Shown here in pieces: positions 12,340 to 23,520 of a DNA stretch of 64,000 nt (the first letter of the stretch is position 1; the number at the start of each line of letters is the position of its first letter). The notes below the pieces were generated by a model. It was not told the origin of the DNA. It saw only the letters and a list, made by a program, of their open reading frames with translations, and did not search any database. The translations under genes and the position numbers were made by a program. This stretch comes from Ignelater luminosus (taxonomy: Eukaryota; Arthropoda; Insecta; Coleoptera; Elateridae), in the NCBI GenBank assembly GCA_011009095.1, contig VTPC01008675.1, positions 1 through 64,000 of the forward strand. The letters are read 5' to 3'.

Positions 12340-13010
12340 TTGCATGAGTTGCGTGCGGGACTAACCACATTTTGTCTTTTTATTTTGGCAGACATTCCGT
12401 ATGTCCCAAACCATTGATCCTATAGAGATGCGAATTTGATTGGCAGGTGAGGTGAGAAATGGCTTGAAGGTGGGAAATATGTGCGGTACCAACCGTCTTT
12501 TGTTTTTTTGTTTTGGTAGACAATCCGTATCTCGCGCATGGCTGATCTTATAGAAACTTTAATAGACGGGTGAGGTGGGGAAGATGCTTACGAAAGGTAC
12601 ATGCGGGAGCGCGAGATGATTGCGAAATCGAACATATTTTGTTTTTTTTTTGTATAACATCCGGGGTCTCAAGAAGGGCTTGATTTTTTAGAGACTGAAC
12701 TGTGGTAGGTAGGTGCGGTGGGCGATAGGCTTGCATAATGTGAGTGCGGGACCGACCGCCTTTTGATTTTGTTTTCCATACTTGCCGTACCTCGGGAACG
12801 GTTGATCCTGTAGAAATGGGACTTTGGCAGGTAGATGCGGTGGAAAATGACTTGAAGATGGAAAACGTGCGCGGCACCAACCGTCTTTTGTTTTTTGTTT
12901 TGGTATACAATTCGTATCATCATCTTATAGAGATGAAACTTTGATAGACGAATGAGGTGTGGAAGATGCTTGCCCAAGATCCATGCGGGAGCAGAAGACG
13001 GGTGCGTGAC
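12340..13010. repeat. Satellite with three-unit higher-order structure
   Basis: Five to five and a half diverged units of about 125-138 bp. Each opens with GTGCGGGACCAACCGTCTTT-like sequence, then a T-rich tract with TTGTTTTGGTA, then CCGTATCTC, GTTGATCCTATAGAGATG-like and GGTGAGGTGG-like blocks. Units starting near 12345, 12481 and 12605 (A, B, C) are followed by units near 12742 and 12867 that resemble A and B more than their neighbours; B and its counterpart are 386 bases apart, three units. The monomers have diverged while the trimer kept its order. Confidence 0.72.
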
Positions 13011-13086
13011 CGCACGAAGTTGCTGTTTTCGTTCTGGCCGCAGGCGTCGGCCCCGAGCGGAGCCGGGAAGCGGACGAGCGAAAGCT

Positions 13087-13143
13087 TAGAGGTGGTAGCA
13101 GCGGACCTCCGGGGCAGCGAAGGTCCGCCCACGTCCACCTCTA
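13087..13143. other. GC-rich double-stem hairpin
   Basis: TAGAGGTGG at 13087-13095 pairs with CCACCTCTA at 13135-13143, and inside it GCGGACCT at 13101-13108 pairs with AGGTCCGC at 13121-13128 around a 12-base loop. Both stems are perfect. The flanking 13010-13090 is unusually GC-rich for this window. It could be a structured RNA, a terminator-like fold or the end of a mobile element. Confidence 0.6.
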
Positions 13144-13814
13144 GTCGTTTGTTAAACAATGCTTTTCGCAACCTTTTTCCAATGGAAATTTGACATTGAT
13201 AGCTAGCATTTAAGTTAATTTTAGTTTTAAGTAGAACTGACAGCGTTGTTATGACTGGTCATGGTCTATTCTTTGCACAGAGATTGTTCAACCAGCCTTT
13301 GCCAAACTCGAAACACAATCGCATCTTTCTTCTCCGCGGACGTTCATGGAGGAAGGGTCTTCTTCGGATTCCGATAACAGGCAAACGCGGTTTTTGGATT
13401 CCATTAAAACGCTGCTCATCCCTTTGGCTAACCGTCTTTGCCCAATGAAGAATCTGCGCATCTGCGCACCTACACACAGCTAGTCCTAAAGTACTTAGAT
13501 TTGAGACGTAACAGCTCGGCAAAACACCATCCTAGCCAACCCTACCGTATTGTACATTGTTGGATAGAAAATTCCAAGCCTGTCGATGTGACTGGAAAAG
13601 ATGTAAGGAGGTGCTATTTAAAATAAGCTTTGAAGACGCTCCCGGATCTAAAATGACCTAGAATAAAGTCGGTTGGTAATCTTTTCTTTTCTTATGTATA
13701 TCCGTTGCCATTTAAAATGTTTTCTATCCAAGTGACTAAATAATAATTGATAAAACGTTGCTTGTAAGGCTGGGGTCTAATTGTTCCTGACATACGTATA
13801 TTATGTCTTATGTC
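13144..13814. other. Intergenic with one unrecognised open frame
   Basis: A forward frame at 13265-13483 reads FAKLETQSHLSSPRTF, then MEEGSSSDSDNRQTRF, then LDSIKTLLIPLANRLC and stops at TAG 13481. Its Ser/Asp-rich stretch followed by an amphipathic leucine segment is protein-like, and its GC content is above the local background. I do not recognise it, and no flanking exon is evident. It may be a fragment of a transposon-encoded or nuclear protein. Confidence 0.25.
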
Positions 13815-14645
13815 TTAAGGCTCTCCCTCAGTACCCTCAAAATTCATCAAATATTTCAATATTTTGTTATAAAATAACAAGAAAACGGTTAGTGCTGAAA
13901 AGATGTTCGTTGTCCTATTTTGTACTAAATTAAAATACGAAGAGGGTTGATTTAGAGGTTTTCATCTAAATAACTTTAAACCAATTTAAACTTAATAAAA
14001 TGCCAATATTAATTTTATAAAAATTGCGAGAGAAAATGCAGGCCCAATAAGGTGCTTTTTTACCAAGTATTAGATATATTCATTCTCGATGGGTTGTTTT
14101 ATTAGTTCTTCTTCAAAGACAAGAATCTCAATGAAAACATAATTAATAAAAATTTATTTTATGCAACTAACATTACAAATTACAACTTTAAAATAAATTT
14201 TTGTTGAGGTTACACTCCAAACCACCCACTGTGAAATCCAATTAGTACAGGGTATAATTCTTGAAAGGTCTATTATTAACCATTCATACCCATGCAGAAC
14301 TTGACAGATGGTGTAAAATTTTACAGAGAATTGTAAAAAGAATAATTTTTAGCGTTTCTTTACAAGTTTTCTGAATAGTAACAGTAGATTTTCAAAGATA
14401 ACACATAAATAAAACTCGGTTATACACAGTTTATGATAAGATTTTATTTAATTACCGGTTACTACCAGTAATTATTACATCAGAAACAAACAAAGAACAA
14501 ATGCTGATGATAAAACCTATGCCACCTTGATATTTTTTATAATAACCAGACCTCGAAATTTTGGGACCGGTAAACGGCATTTCTTTTGTCTGATTTTAAT
14601 TTCACCAATGTTTATCTCTTACAAAGTACAGTTCGGCATAATATA

Positions 14646-15181
14646 CAGGGTGATTTCGAAATAAAAGGTATTCTTTATTATTATATTTATTATTATTATA
14701 GTACTTGAATGAAACATGCATATGGAAGGTACTACTAACTATCACCTCTGTATTTAATTCAATTTAATAAATTCAACCAATTTTTATTTATGTAGCATAA
14801 TGCTTATTCAAGTTTTTGGTTCTTCAGAAGTTTACAGAAAAGAATCGCCAACAGTAAAATTTTAATATTTTTCCGTTTACAGATTAAAAAGTAAAAGTTC
14901 CTACTGGTTATTTATGACATTGTAGAAACCAGATAAACTATTATCCCTCACATAAATAGCAAGAACTACCTGCCAATGACAAGGACAGTCAGTCAACTCC
15001 TATCGATTTTTGCTTAAGTAAAAGTATGAGAGCAGGACCGGCTTGGCTTAGCGATTAAACTTCAATCGCAGTTTTCTCGGAAACTATGCAATTTTTACCT
15101 ACCGTTTTTTATCGCAAATGTATGTACTATCACACTGCTATCCACCTTTAAGAGGATACCCTTTATTTCGTAATCACCCTG
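14646..15181. mobile_element. Nested 536 bp MITE (TA target)
   Basis: Ends are imperfect inverted repeats starting CAGGGTGATT.CGAAATAAA at 14646 and on the other strand at 15181, similar over about 32 bases. TA lies outside both ends (14644-14645, 15182-15183). There is no coding inside. It sits in the 3' part of the Kolobok-like element, so it inserted later. A solo end of the same family is at 18672-18701. Confidence 0.8.
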
Positions 15182-15224
15182 TATACAGAAGTAACTATTT
15201 ACAAGCAATTATTTGATTGTCTAA

Positions 15225-17733
15225 TCACAAATCTCCACATTGTATTTCGCGTATCGGCAAATTTCGTTTAATTCTGGAATCTAACAGCTCTGGAAGTAGA
15301 GCAGAAAAATAAAATTTATCTAATTGTTTAGACATTTTATTTACCCAGAAACTGTCATCTCACTCTATCTTTTCCCAGTTGATATCCTTTCTTGTGTATA
15401 GAATAAAGTAACACACCCTTTTTTGAGCAATATGTAATTGGCCCTGTATTTGAAACATGTAACTATGGTTACGTTTGAGATTAATCTCTACTTCGCCGTT
15501 GTTATTTACGGACGTTGTGCAGTAGGATATCGCTTTTGCTTTAATAGCTTCTTCTATTGTCATTTCGCGTGCAGCATATAGACATTTCACTTCCACTATA
15601 GTATCATCTGATATTAATCCGTCGGGTGAAGCAGCTAAATATTTCTTTGTAGGGTGTATGAATAAGCCGCACTTTTGGACTGTTAAATTGGTTTGGGTCT
15701 GAAGTTTGATAATTGCATTATTCTCGTTCAGAATTCCATATTCCGTAGCTTTAGATTTTATATTTCCTGTGAAATATAATATATTCTTCACCAGGTTTGC
15801 CGTTGAAGTTGTAGACCGCATTTTGCACACTTGGCCGAAACTGCTTGCAGTAAGTCTGCCACATCTTGCTTTAAACCACATCGGGTTACTATTTTGCCCC
15901 CTGGTTGAAATCTCGACATTTATAATGTCTACATCAGAAATCTTGTCCATATAATCTTTTCTTAATTTCATAAGTTCTTCCTCATCTTTATCGTTCACAT
16001 CATATACCTCAATACTGTTGCCATAATCGGTGTCGGCATTATAAACTGCGTTAAACTTCTTTCTTGATAGCCTTTTTTTTGAACACTCTTTTTCTTGATA
16101 AACAGTATTTTAGCGTATATTTTCCTATGTTTCCTTGTCCTAGTTTTAAATGCGTCGCTTCTAGAAATGATCTCTTTCTGTTATAACTAATAGCAGCTGC
16201 TTTGCATCTGTTTTCGTACGAACCTCGTAACGAAAAATATATACGCTTACCCCCAACTAACTTATTCACAATAGAATTAAAATTTTCCGCATGATTAGTG
16301 TCTGTATCACATAGAAAACTAGAAGCATGGAAAGCAACACGATTGACGTGTCTATAAAACTCGTCATAAAAGTTGCTATTCCTTAAAATTTCAAACAAAT
16401 TCTTTTCATTGGGTTTTGGCCCATTACAGAAATACTGCTTGCACTCTTCATGAACACCCAAAATGTGCTTTGGTCCATTCAAAATATCTCCTTTTAAATG
16501 TTTTATTTTTGTTTCTAGTGCAGACGTTTCTTCTATGCGATATTTTACAGCTCGTATGACTGCTGTTCGAAATCTCAGTATATTATTTTTCAAGAAAAGT
16601 CTTAATTCCATAATCACCTTAGGAGTTCGTGCAAATTCCATGATTTTGGAACAGTAATTTCTCAAAACGTGATTTCTGCACTCGATCTTTTCAATAAAAA
16701 AGTCTACACCATATGGTTTTATGTCACATATCTTGCGATAAACACTACTGTCTCCGTCTCCTATTATTTTCGAGTATTTCAATCCATGCATTGCAATAGA
16801 GGTTTTAAATCCCTCCACAATAATTGCTGCTTCCATCGAAGTAGATGTGTTATTCCAGTTTTTGAAGCATTTATGTTCGGGTGCATCTTTTTGTAATGAC
16901 TTATATGTTTGGCATAAAGAACAATATTTATTCTTAACACCTAAAAATAAAAGTTTCTTCGTTCGAGCGCCTATAATACACGCAACACCAGATAGGGCAT
17001 TGTAGTTGCTTTTATACGATCACTTACTCCACACCCCATCGACAATAACGCTAATCATTCGGAGTCCGTCCTCATCGATATCTCCTGCTTCTTTTGCTAA
17101 GCGCGATTCTTCTTCACCTGCAGCTTTTATTTCGTTCCATGCAACACCCTCTATTGTTCTTTGAACTACCCTTTCTTTTGCAGTATAGGTATTAACCGAC
17201 ATACAGGGAAGATCTAATGAAGAACAGACTTCTTTTAATTGGCTGTATCCTCCTCCAGCCGCAGTTATGCCGCACACCGCTGCCTCGTTAACGTCAACAT
17301 TACTTTTTTTTTCTGTATCAATGGTGTCTTCCACATTGCAAACTTTACACCTAGCAGTAAAGATACTTCTGAAGCCTAACCTCCTTTCAGAAATAATCTC
17401 TACATCAAAGAAACTGCAACCAAATCCGGGGTGTTTCAGTGATTTTAAGGTGGACAAAAAGTGCTGTATATCTACTAGTCTTCGACCACTGATTTCCGGA
17501 GTACACTGACTTTCTAAGATGTTTTGCTGTTCTACATCCAGTTCAGGATATTCCCCATTATCTGTCGCTTTTGGTTCTGGAGTAGAATTGAAAAAGGAAC
17601 TTCCTGCAACAGGTTCCACACGAGGAACAGCAGCTCTGGAAATTGAAACATTATAGGGAAATGAAAAAACTCTTATGATCAATAAAAGACTATTCACGAA
17701 TTGAGCAACAACTATTACTAAATATAGATGCAC
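15225..17733 (-). pseudogene. Mutator-like DDE transposase fused to a YqaJ nuclease domain, three lesions
   Basis: From 17733 the frame gives a linker, a cysteine pair (FTARCKVCN), then catalytic-type motifs VIVDGVW (first Asp), IIGDGDSSVY (second Asp) and DTNHAENFNS (Glu), with a CSLC zinc pair between the first two. This matches the Mutator-like transposase fold. A TGA at 17020-17022 interrupts one codon; the frame continues unchanged to 16051. At a run of eight A residues (16073-16080) it shifts by one, and continues as a YqaJ/lambda-exonuclease-like domain with GRLTASSFGQV, PDGL (Asp) and VEVKC (Glu-x-Lys). A further TGA at 15360-15362 is followed by 44 codons of the same frame. So one long protein of more than 830 residues was encoded. 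A splice junction near 17640 may join an earlier short exon. Confidence 0.8.
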
Positions 17734-18325
17734 GAAGAATAATTCTGTACTTACTTCATTTTTCTGTTATTCGCAACACTTTTCACAATCTTTTTTCGAC
17801 AGTCCAATCTACACTTTTCGAGTAAGTGAGGTAATCTGGTAAGTTGTGTTTACTTTATATAAGGTACTGATGCAGATTGAGTTTCTGCGAAAAGCAAGAA
17901 TACTAATAATTTGTTAAACCCATGTGCTATTTGCTATTCAAATAACAAAAGAAAGGATTTAAAGTACTGTTACGGAGAAAAAAAGACAATCTTAGTTATT
18001 GATTTTTCTCAACCATTACTTTTGTTACAATGAGATAAGAAATATTAAACATTTATTTATAAAATTTAAAAAGACTATTGAAAACAATACCTTTCTAGAA
18101 ATTTGAAATGGTGTTTTTTTTACATTTTCTATAGACCAGCTCGTTTTTATTGTGTTGAAAACTTTAACATAATCCTCTTATACGCTCAATTGCTTTTCTT
18201 AGTAGACAAGCTTAAATATTGTCTAAAGGGTATGATGTGTATTGAGTGGTCTATACATAGGCGTTTCTTAAAATTTCGCATTTTGTTCAAAAACGAATTT
18301 TAAAGTTACTGAGGGAGAGCCTTAA

Positions 18326-18701
18326 TGCATTTCAATAACCCTGCATGTTAAACATATTCTTTAATCTCCTCAACTTCAGATTTAAGAAGGAAAAGTTGTA
18401 AAATGTCCAGCGAGTACCTTGTGATGGCCTTATTATTGTTTATTGTGCTACTGCATCTGCGTTAGTTCCAAGAAAATAGGCATATCTGGTAAATTTTTGC
18501 ACTACAATAATTTTAAACTTCCGTAACTTTTACTTTTTATCCGAAGGCGAGAATACAAGAAACACTTTTCTTTTTCTAACCAGAGACGGCTTCTGTTTTT
18601 AATATTTAGGAAAATTGTCAAAGTTTTCATTTTTTGTATTCTTTTAGCCTCACTTATCACTTATTAAAAGAATACTCTTTATTTCGGAATCACCCTATAT
18701 T
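18326..18701. repeat. Non-coding stretch ending in a solo MITE end
   Basis: At 18672-18701 the sequence AATACTCTTTATTTCGGAAT then CACCCTATA matches the right end of the MITE at 14646-15181. No partner end was found to its left outside the Kolobok-like element, so this is a truncated or internally rearranged copy. The remaining 18326-18671 shows nothing else. Confidence 0.55.
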
Positions 18702-18772
18702 ATGCTGTAGCGACATTTATCTAAAAATGTCTGTAATAAATAAAAAATAAACGCTCTCTGCCGCTACAGCAT
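18702..18772. repeat. Short hairpin repeat
   Basis: ATGCTGTAGCG at 18702-18712 is the exact reverse complement of CGCTACAGCAT at 18762-18772, with an AT-rich loop. It directly abuts the MITE end. This may be a minimal hairpin element. Confidence 0.55.
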
Positions 18773-19169
18773 TCAAATCAACACTAGCGTATAGTGATTA
18801 TACAAGGATTATACGCTGTCCAAAGGATATTATCAGCGTTGCCAGTGCTATTACGTTCGTAATAGATCTGTTACTATTTGTTGCAATCTAGTACGTCATT
18901 ACAAAACTTCCAAAGTTTTGGTTTTCCATGTTTTAATGGATTTTCGTAATATGAATTTAAAACAAAAATATTTTGACAATTAATTTTTGGCGCCTCATTT
19001 CATTCAAAATAAAAGGAAGTTAATGTTTGCATGTTGGTCAAAATGAAACAGGCACGCAAGCACGGACGCACTGGTACAGAGCTCGCCAAGCTTGGCCTTG
19101 TTCTTCTTGTGTGCTTGTCCTTTTCTCGTTGTGCGTTTTGCTAAACGCACGCGGTACGCTACATAAACG

Positions 19170-19560
19170 ACAATGACAAAACAAAAACATCTGGATATGC
19201 AAGCATAACCACAACGAACTCCTGTTCTGTTACTTTTTCAAATCTTGGCGGCCATTTTGACCATGTTCCCGAGGTTATATCAAAAAACTAAAAGTAAGCG
19301 TCTGTCTTATTTTTTGATGTAGAATACGATTCTAAAGTAAACAAAAATTTTTGAAAATTTCATTTTCGGCGGCCATTTTGACCAAATTATCAAAAAACGA
19401 AGATACCACGTTGTCTTTAGTTTTTTATGTAGAGTCCAAATCTGAAGTCAAAATTTCAAAATTTGACAAAAAATGCGGGCAGACATACATACATACAGAC
19501 AGACAGATGGACTTCGCAAATTCAGTAACGACTCCTTCAGAGTTCGTTGAAAATGGATAG
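19170..19560 (+). repeat. Dispersed repeat with GGCGGCCATTTTGACC motif, copy 1
   Basis: The phrase GGCGGCCATTTTGACC occurs at about 19248 and again at 19368, so the unit is itself partly duplicated. It ends with CATA/CAGA short repeats and TCAGTAACGACTCCTTCAGA. The same segment, reversed, is present at 49145-49350. A short conserved reading (SLVFYVESKSEVKISK) exists in both copies, but I treat it as sequence conservation of the repeat, not a gene. 18773-19169, just upstream, shows nothing. Confidence 0.65.
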
Positions 19561-19739
19561 GTAAAGTAAAGCAGAGCAATAATATAAGTTAATTATTATT
19601 AATATGATTTGTTTTTGTTAGATATCTTATTAAAAAACAGAAAATTCAGAATACCGTTAGAGACGAGGAATTCGTTTGGGAAAAAGTTAGAGTAATAGTA
19701 AATCATAATGTTAATGTTGACGGGGATTCAAACAACAAT

Positions 19740-20335
19740 TTCGAGAAGAATAATGAAGACTTGAAACACTTGGATTCCAATAACAATAGTACTTTCTCAG
19801 AAGGGTCAAATGTAGAGGACGATAAGAAAGAAAATAAAAAGAAGAAAAGGAAAAAGAAAATATATAAGCAGAGATTTCGAAAGAAGTGGATAAAAAGGTT
19901 TGGTGAATGCTTAAAGGAAACTTCCACAGCAATCGCAAAGTGTTCGGTTTGTGACAAAATCATCACAGGTGACATTAATAACATTCAGCGTCATGGAGAA
20001 ACAAATCTTCATAAAATAAATTTGGAAAAATCGCACATATTTTGCAAATGACAAGACTAAAAATACAAAATGATGCAAAAGTTGCAGAATTAAAACTCAT
20101 GGCTTTTGTGGTTTATCATAACATTCCCTTTTTGGTTATGGATCATTTAGCAGATTTAATTCGATCGGCCTGTTCAGATTCAAAAATTGCTCAAGAAATT
20201 AAATGCAGTAGAACTAAAGCTGCTGCGATAGTAAACGATTCCATGTCTCTTCAGGCAAAAAAATATTATTAGTAAAATCCTTGTTAAATAAATAATCGCT
20301 ATTATTCTTTAATAGTGGATGAAACAACAGATGTT
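19740..20335 (+). pseudogene. hAT-family transposase relic (BED finger and start of core)
   Basis: A Lys-rich stretch is followed by a BED-type zinc finger, CSVCDKIITGDINNIQRH..TNLH (about 19937-20013), with the C-x2-C and H-x5-H spacing. After a frame change near 20045 it reads VAELKLMAFVVYHNIPFL, VMDHLADLIRSACSDSKIAQ and CSRTKAAAIVNDSM, which matches the segment after the BED finger in insect hAT-like proteins. A third frame gives SLIVDETTDVH at about 20300-20332, the first catalytic Asp region. The rest of the transposase is not recognisable. No terminal repeats were identified. Old and inactive. Confidence 0.7.
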
Positions 20336-20879
20336 CATTAACTATTGAAATTTTAAAAAAATGAGTTTCTAAATTTGCTAAAAAGTAAAAGTTAACAGTA
20401 TGTTATGATCGAAATATCAGTGAAAGCAAACAAAAACTAACTGCAATTGAAATACATAGGTATAGGTATGTAAATTATAATCGGAATGAATTACAAAATG
20501 TCATATAGCATACAACGTTTTTCCATAGTCAACTCCAAATAAAACATTTTTGGATAATCTATAACAAATAAGATCAATTAATAAAATATGGTGCTCGCAA
20601 TTTAAGAAAAAAGAGGGTTGATGTAGTAGGCCATGGAAAAACAACTCTTGGTGGCGACATCTATTACTATAATATAGAAATCTATTACGAAAAGGAACAG
20701 GTATTTGTTACCTAGGTTAGATGACTTTTGGGAACACTGGATATTATATTCTTTGACGCTGTCAACACGATGGTTGTGTCTTATTTAACCTCAAATTACG
20801 CTCCTATTTAAATATAGTAAATTCACGATTTACCAATTAATTATTGACGCAGTCCTGGCATTGAGTAAAGGAAAATTCC
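20336..20879. other. Intergenic between hAT relic and gypsy fossil
   Basis: No recognisable coding or repeat. It may contain the decayed C-terminal part of the hAT transposase or flanking parts of the retroelement. Confidence 0.3.
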
Positions 20880-22305
20880 TTACTCAATGGTCCTGGTAAA
20901 TATTATTTTAATTAAAAGAAGACTTAAATCAAGAAAATGTCAATTGGCAAAGTTGAACCATTTGACTTACGGAGTTCTAAATGGAATGCGTATGTATATA
21001 CAAGGTATTGAACAGTACATTAAAGTAAATAAAATTGCAGATGCACTTCGAGTACCTGCACTACTAGCTATTGAACAAAGAGTCGTGCTCATTTAAACAA
21101 ACGAACCAAAGACCATCAAAATTATATTTCCGAAGAAACTGATGAAAATCTAGATGAATTAAATTTAGATACGTTATTTTATATAAATGAACATGAAAAT
21201 AATTTAATACCTTTTGTGCATACGTTAATTGTTAATGATGTTAAGTTAAATATGCAAATAGATACTGGTAGTCCGATATCGGCTATCTAAAATACTATTT
21301 ATAAAGAACATTTTTTTCTAGTATTAAATTACATAATAATGACCTGAAGCTGCAGAGTTACATTGGAAATCAAATATTACCTATAGGTTATATAGTAGTT
21401 AACGTAACCAAAGATAATTCTGTGGTAAATAAACTTAAATTGTATGTAATTCAAGGAGGTGGATCTCCTATAATAAGTCGTACTTGGATTGCAAAATTAA
21501 ATGGTACTGTAAAACAATTAAATGTATTAGTAAATTGTAACAAGTTAAATGATTTGTTAGACAACTATTCAGAACTTTTCAATGAAGAATTAGGTACATT
21601 GAAAAATTATAAATTAAAATTGCAATTAAAGGAAAATGCTAATCCTAAATTTGTTAAAGTGCATCCTTTACCTTTCGCAATTAAACAGAAAGTGGAGGAT
21701 GAATTAAATAGATTAATATCTTTAAATATTATCACACATTTTTGAGAATAAAGATTTCAGTTTGGCAGTGGATAAATTCTTACTTATGTATAGAAATTCA
21801 AAACATTTTGTTACAGGAGAAAATCCTGCGAAATTATTTTTAGGTAGAGCACTTCATACAAGGCTTGATTTAATTAGGCCTGAAACGGCATCTATTGTTG
21901 AAAATAACCAAATTACTTAAATTATTAATAAAAAAAGGTAGAAATGTTGATCTTAATGAGGGTGAAAAAGTTTATGTAGAAGAAAAAAGTAGAAATGAAA
22001 AACTATGGACTCCTGGTATTATTAAAAATCAAGCAAGTAGTTCAACATTTATTGTTGATACACCTAAGGGTCTACAACACAAACATACTCAACATTTAAA
22101 ACCAATTCGTCTTAGTTCTTATTTTAATAAATGGGGAAATGACCAGAATATTTCTTTTGATGTCGATAGATGTAACGTTCCATGTATTGACAATGATACT
22201 AATAATGTAAGTTCTAGATTTATAATACAAAATCAGGATAACTCTGATGAAGTCATTTCAGAGAGTATAATTTCACACGATCTAAATAAAAAATGTAAAT
22301 AAAAC
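20880..22305 (+). mobile_element. Ty3/gypsy LTR-retrotransposon fossil (broken)
   Basis: Parts recognised in order: a gag-like segment (20887-21096), a retropepsin-like segment with MQIDTGSPISAI (about 21250-21287), the start of the reverse-transcriptase region (21422-21745) and an integrase C-terminal tail with a chromatin- or target-binding-like region (about 21760-22302). The element is clearly broken, with several breaks, and no LTRs were recognised at its ends. Its decay suggests an old insertion. Confidence 0.7.
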
Positions 22306-22389
22306 TCCAATTTCCAATAAAAGTGGTAGAATAATTAAACCATCTTTTAGATACTCTCCTTAATGGTTATCAGTTAAGACTAGTCACCG

Positions 22390-23440
22390 TTAAATATGTT
22401 ACTATCTAGATTTTCTAAAACATTATTGCCTAAATTCAACTTCTGATGCACAGATAATTTTATGAAAACGTTACAAGAAGTGAAGTATATTTTATTAGAC
22501 TGCAATGGCAAATTGTTAAGGGTATCCAAGTAATTAAAACTCTGACAAGTTTTACAGCTCCAGATTATTATCATAAATAAGAGAATTTAAATTCTTCAAC
22601 CCTTTAAAAGTATTTGGTACAATTTCTCTTTTAAAGAATTGTGGATCATACTTAAAATATTTAAATTTGAAAGATCACTAAATATGTACCCTGGAAGAAA
22701 TTTGATTTTGTTGCGATTTATATGAAGATATTTCAAGCTTATCAGTCCTATAAAAGTAGAAACTGCAAAGCTTGATATATTATTTCCATCTCAAATCAAA
22801 GTTTGTAACTTATTCAAGCCATTAAAACAATCCTCTTCAAAACTACTTAATTTATTGGCATCAAGATTTAAATATGTTAGAGACGCAAGGTCTTTGAATA
22901 CAGTAGAATTGAAATTTGTTAAGGAATTCCGAGTTGAATCTGCTTGTTTAAGTGATTGAAGATCCTTAAAAACATTCAGTGGTAAATCTGAAATTTTGTT
23001 TCGGCACAGATATAAAAAAAGGCAAATTTTGTAATCCATCAAAACAGTTTTCATCTAATTTTTCTAGTTTATTACGCTTACATCAAGTTCAAGTAAAGAT
23101 GGTAAATTTTGGAAAATCTGACATTTTAATATTGTTAGTTTATTTTCATTCAAAGGTAATGTAATGAGATTTAACAAATTGTTAAAAGGCGGTTATTTTT
23201 ATATTTTGAATTTTATTGTATTTTAAATTAAAGAATTTGAAATTTAATTCCTTAAAACAATTAGTTTCAACAACAGTAATCTTGTTATTGAAGACTAAAT
23301 CTTCTAGCTTGGTTAAAATATTAAATTGTTGTCCACATACTATGATTCAATTTGATTAAAAGATAGATCGAGATTTAATAAGTTTGGTACTTCAATAAAT
23401 GAATCTCCAAGAAATAGTTTAATTTATTATTTGCTAACTA
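22390..23440 (-). pseudogene. Leucine-rich-repeat protein pseudogene
   Basis: Reverse-strand reading gives successive LRRs: NLLNLDLSFNQIES, CFKELNFKFFNLKY, NKISDLPLNVFKDLQSL, FNSTVFKDLASLTYLNLD, ANKLSSFEEDCFNGLNKLQ and, after an in-frame stop near 22790, NISSFAVSTFIGLISLKY and NKIKFLPGYIFSDLSNL. The motif LxxLxLxxNxI/LxxLxxxxFxxL is obvious. At least two more frame breaks occur between 23060 and 23350. No signal peptide or N-terminal exon is seen. It resembles the LRR pseudogene at 44170-45600 more than the intact gene at 57359-62225. A CR1-like LINE 3' end abuts its 5' side at about 23440, so insertion may have cut it. Confidence 0.8.
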
Positions 23441-23520
23441 ACTAATTAACCATACATATAATAATACAATATACATAAATATCACAAATAAGGAAATAGT
23501 AATACAATAATCTAGAACAA

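Larger units (their letters stand above)
13819..18321 (-). mobile_element. Kolobok-like DNA transposon (TTAA target, Mutator-like DDE plus YqaJ)
   Basis: The ends are inverted repeats GGCTCTCCCTCAGTA at 13819-13833 and 18307-18321, each flanked by TTAA (13815-13818 and 18322-18325). The 4.5 kb between holds a reverse-strand transposase frame and a nested 536 bp MITE. TTAA duplication with this protein architecture suits the Kolobok superfamily rather than piggyBac, whose transposase is unrelated. The superfamily name is inference; the ends and target site are seen directly. Confidence 0.82.

Noticed and set aside
12548-12977. Reverse frames of 102-120 residues in the 12.3-13.0 kb satellite
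   Set aside because: The repeated peptides follow the satellite period and shift frame between units, so the frames are by-products of the repeat.
13819-18321. piggyBac assignment on the basis of TTAA target sites
   Set aside because: The encoded protein has Mutator-like DDE and YqaJ motifs, not a piggyBac transposase, and the ends do not begin with the piggyBac CCY motif.
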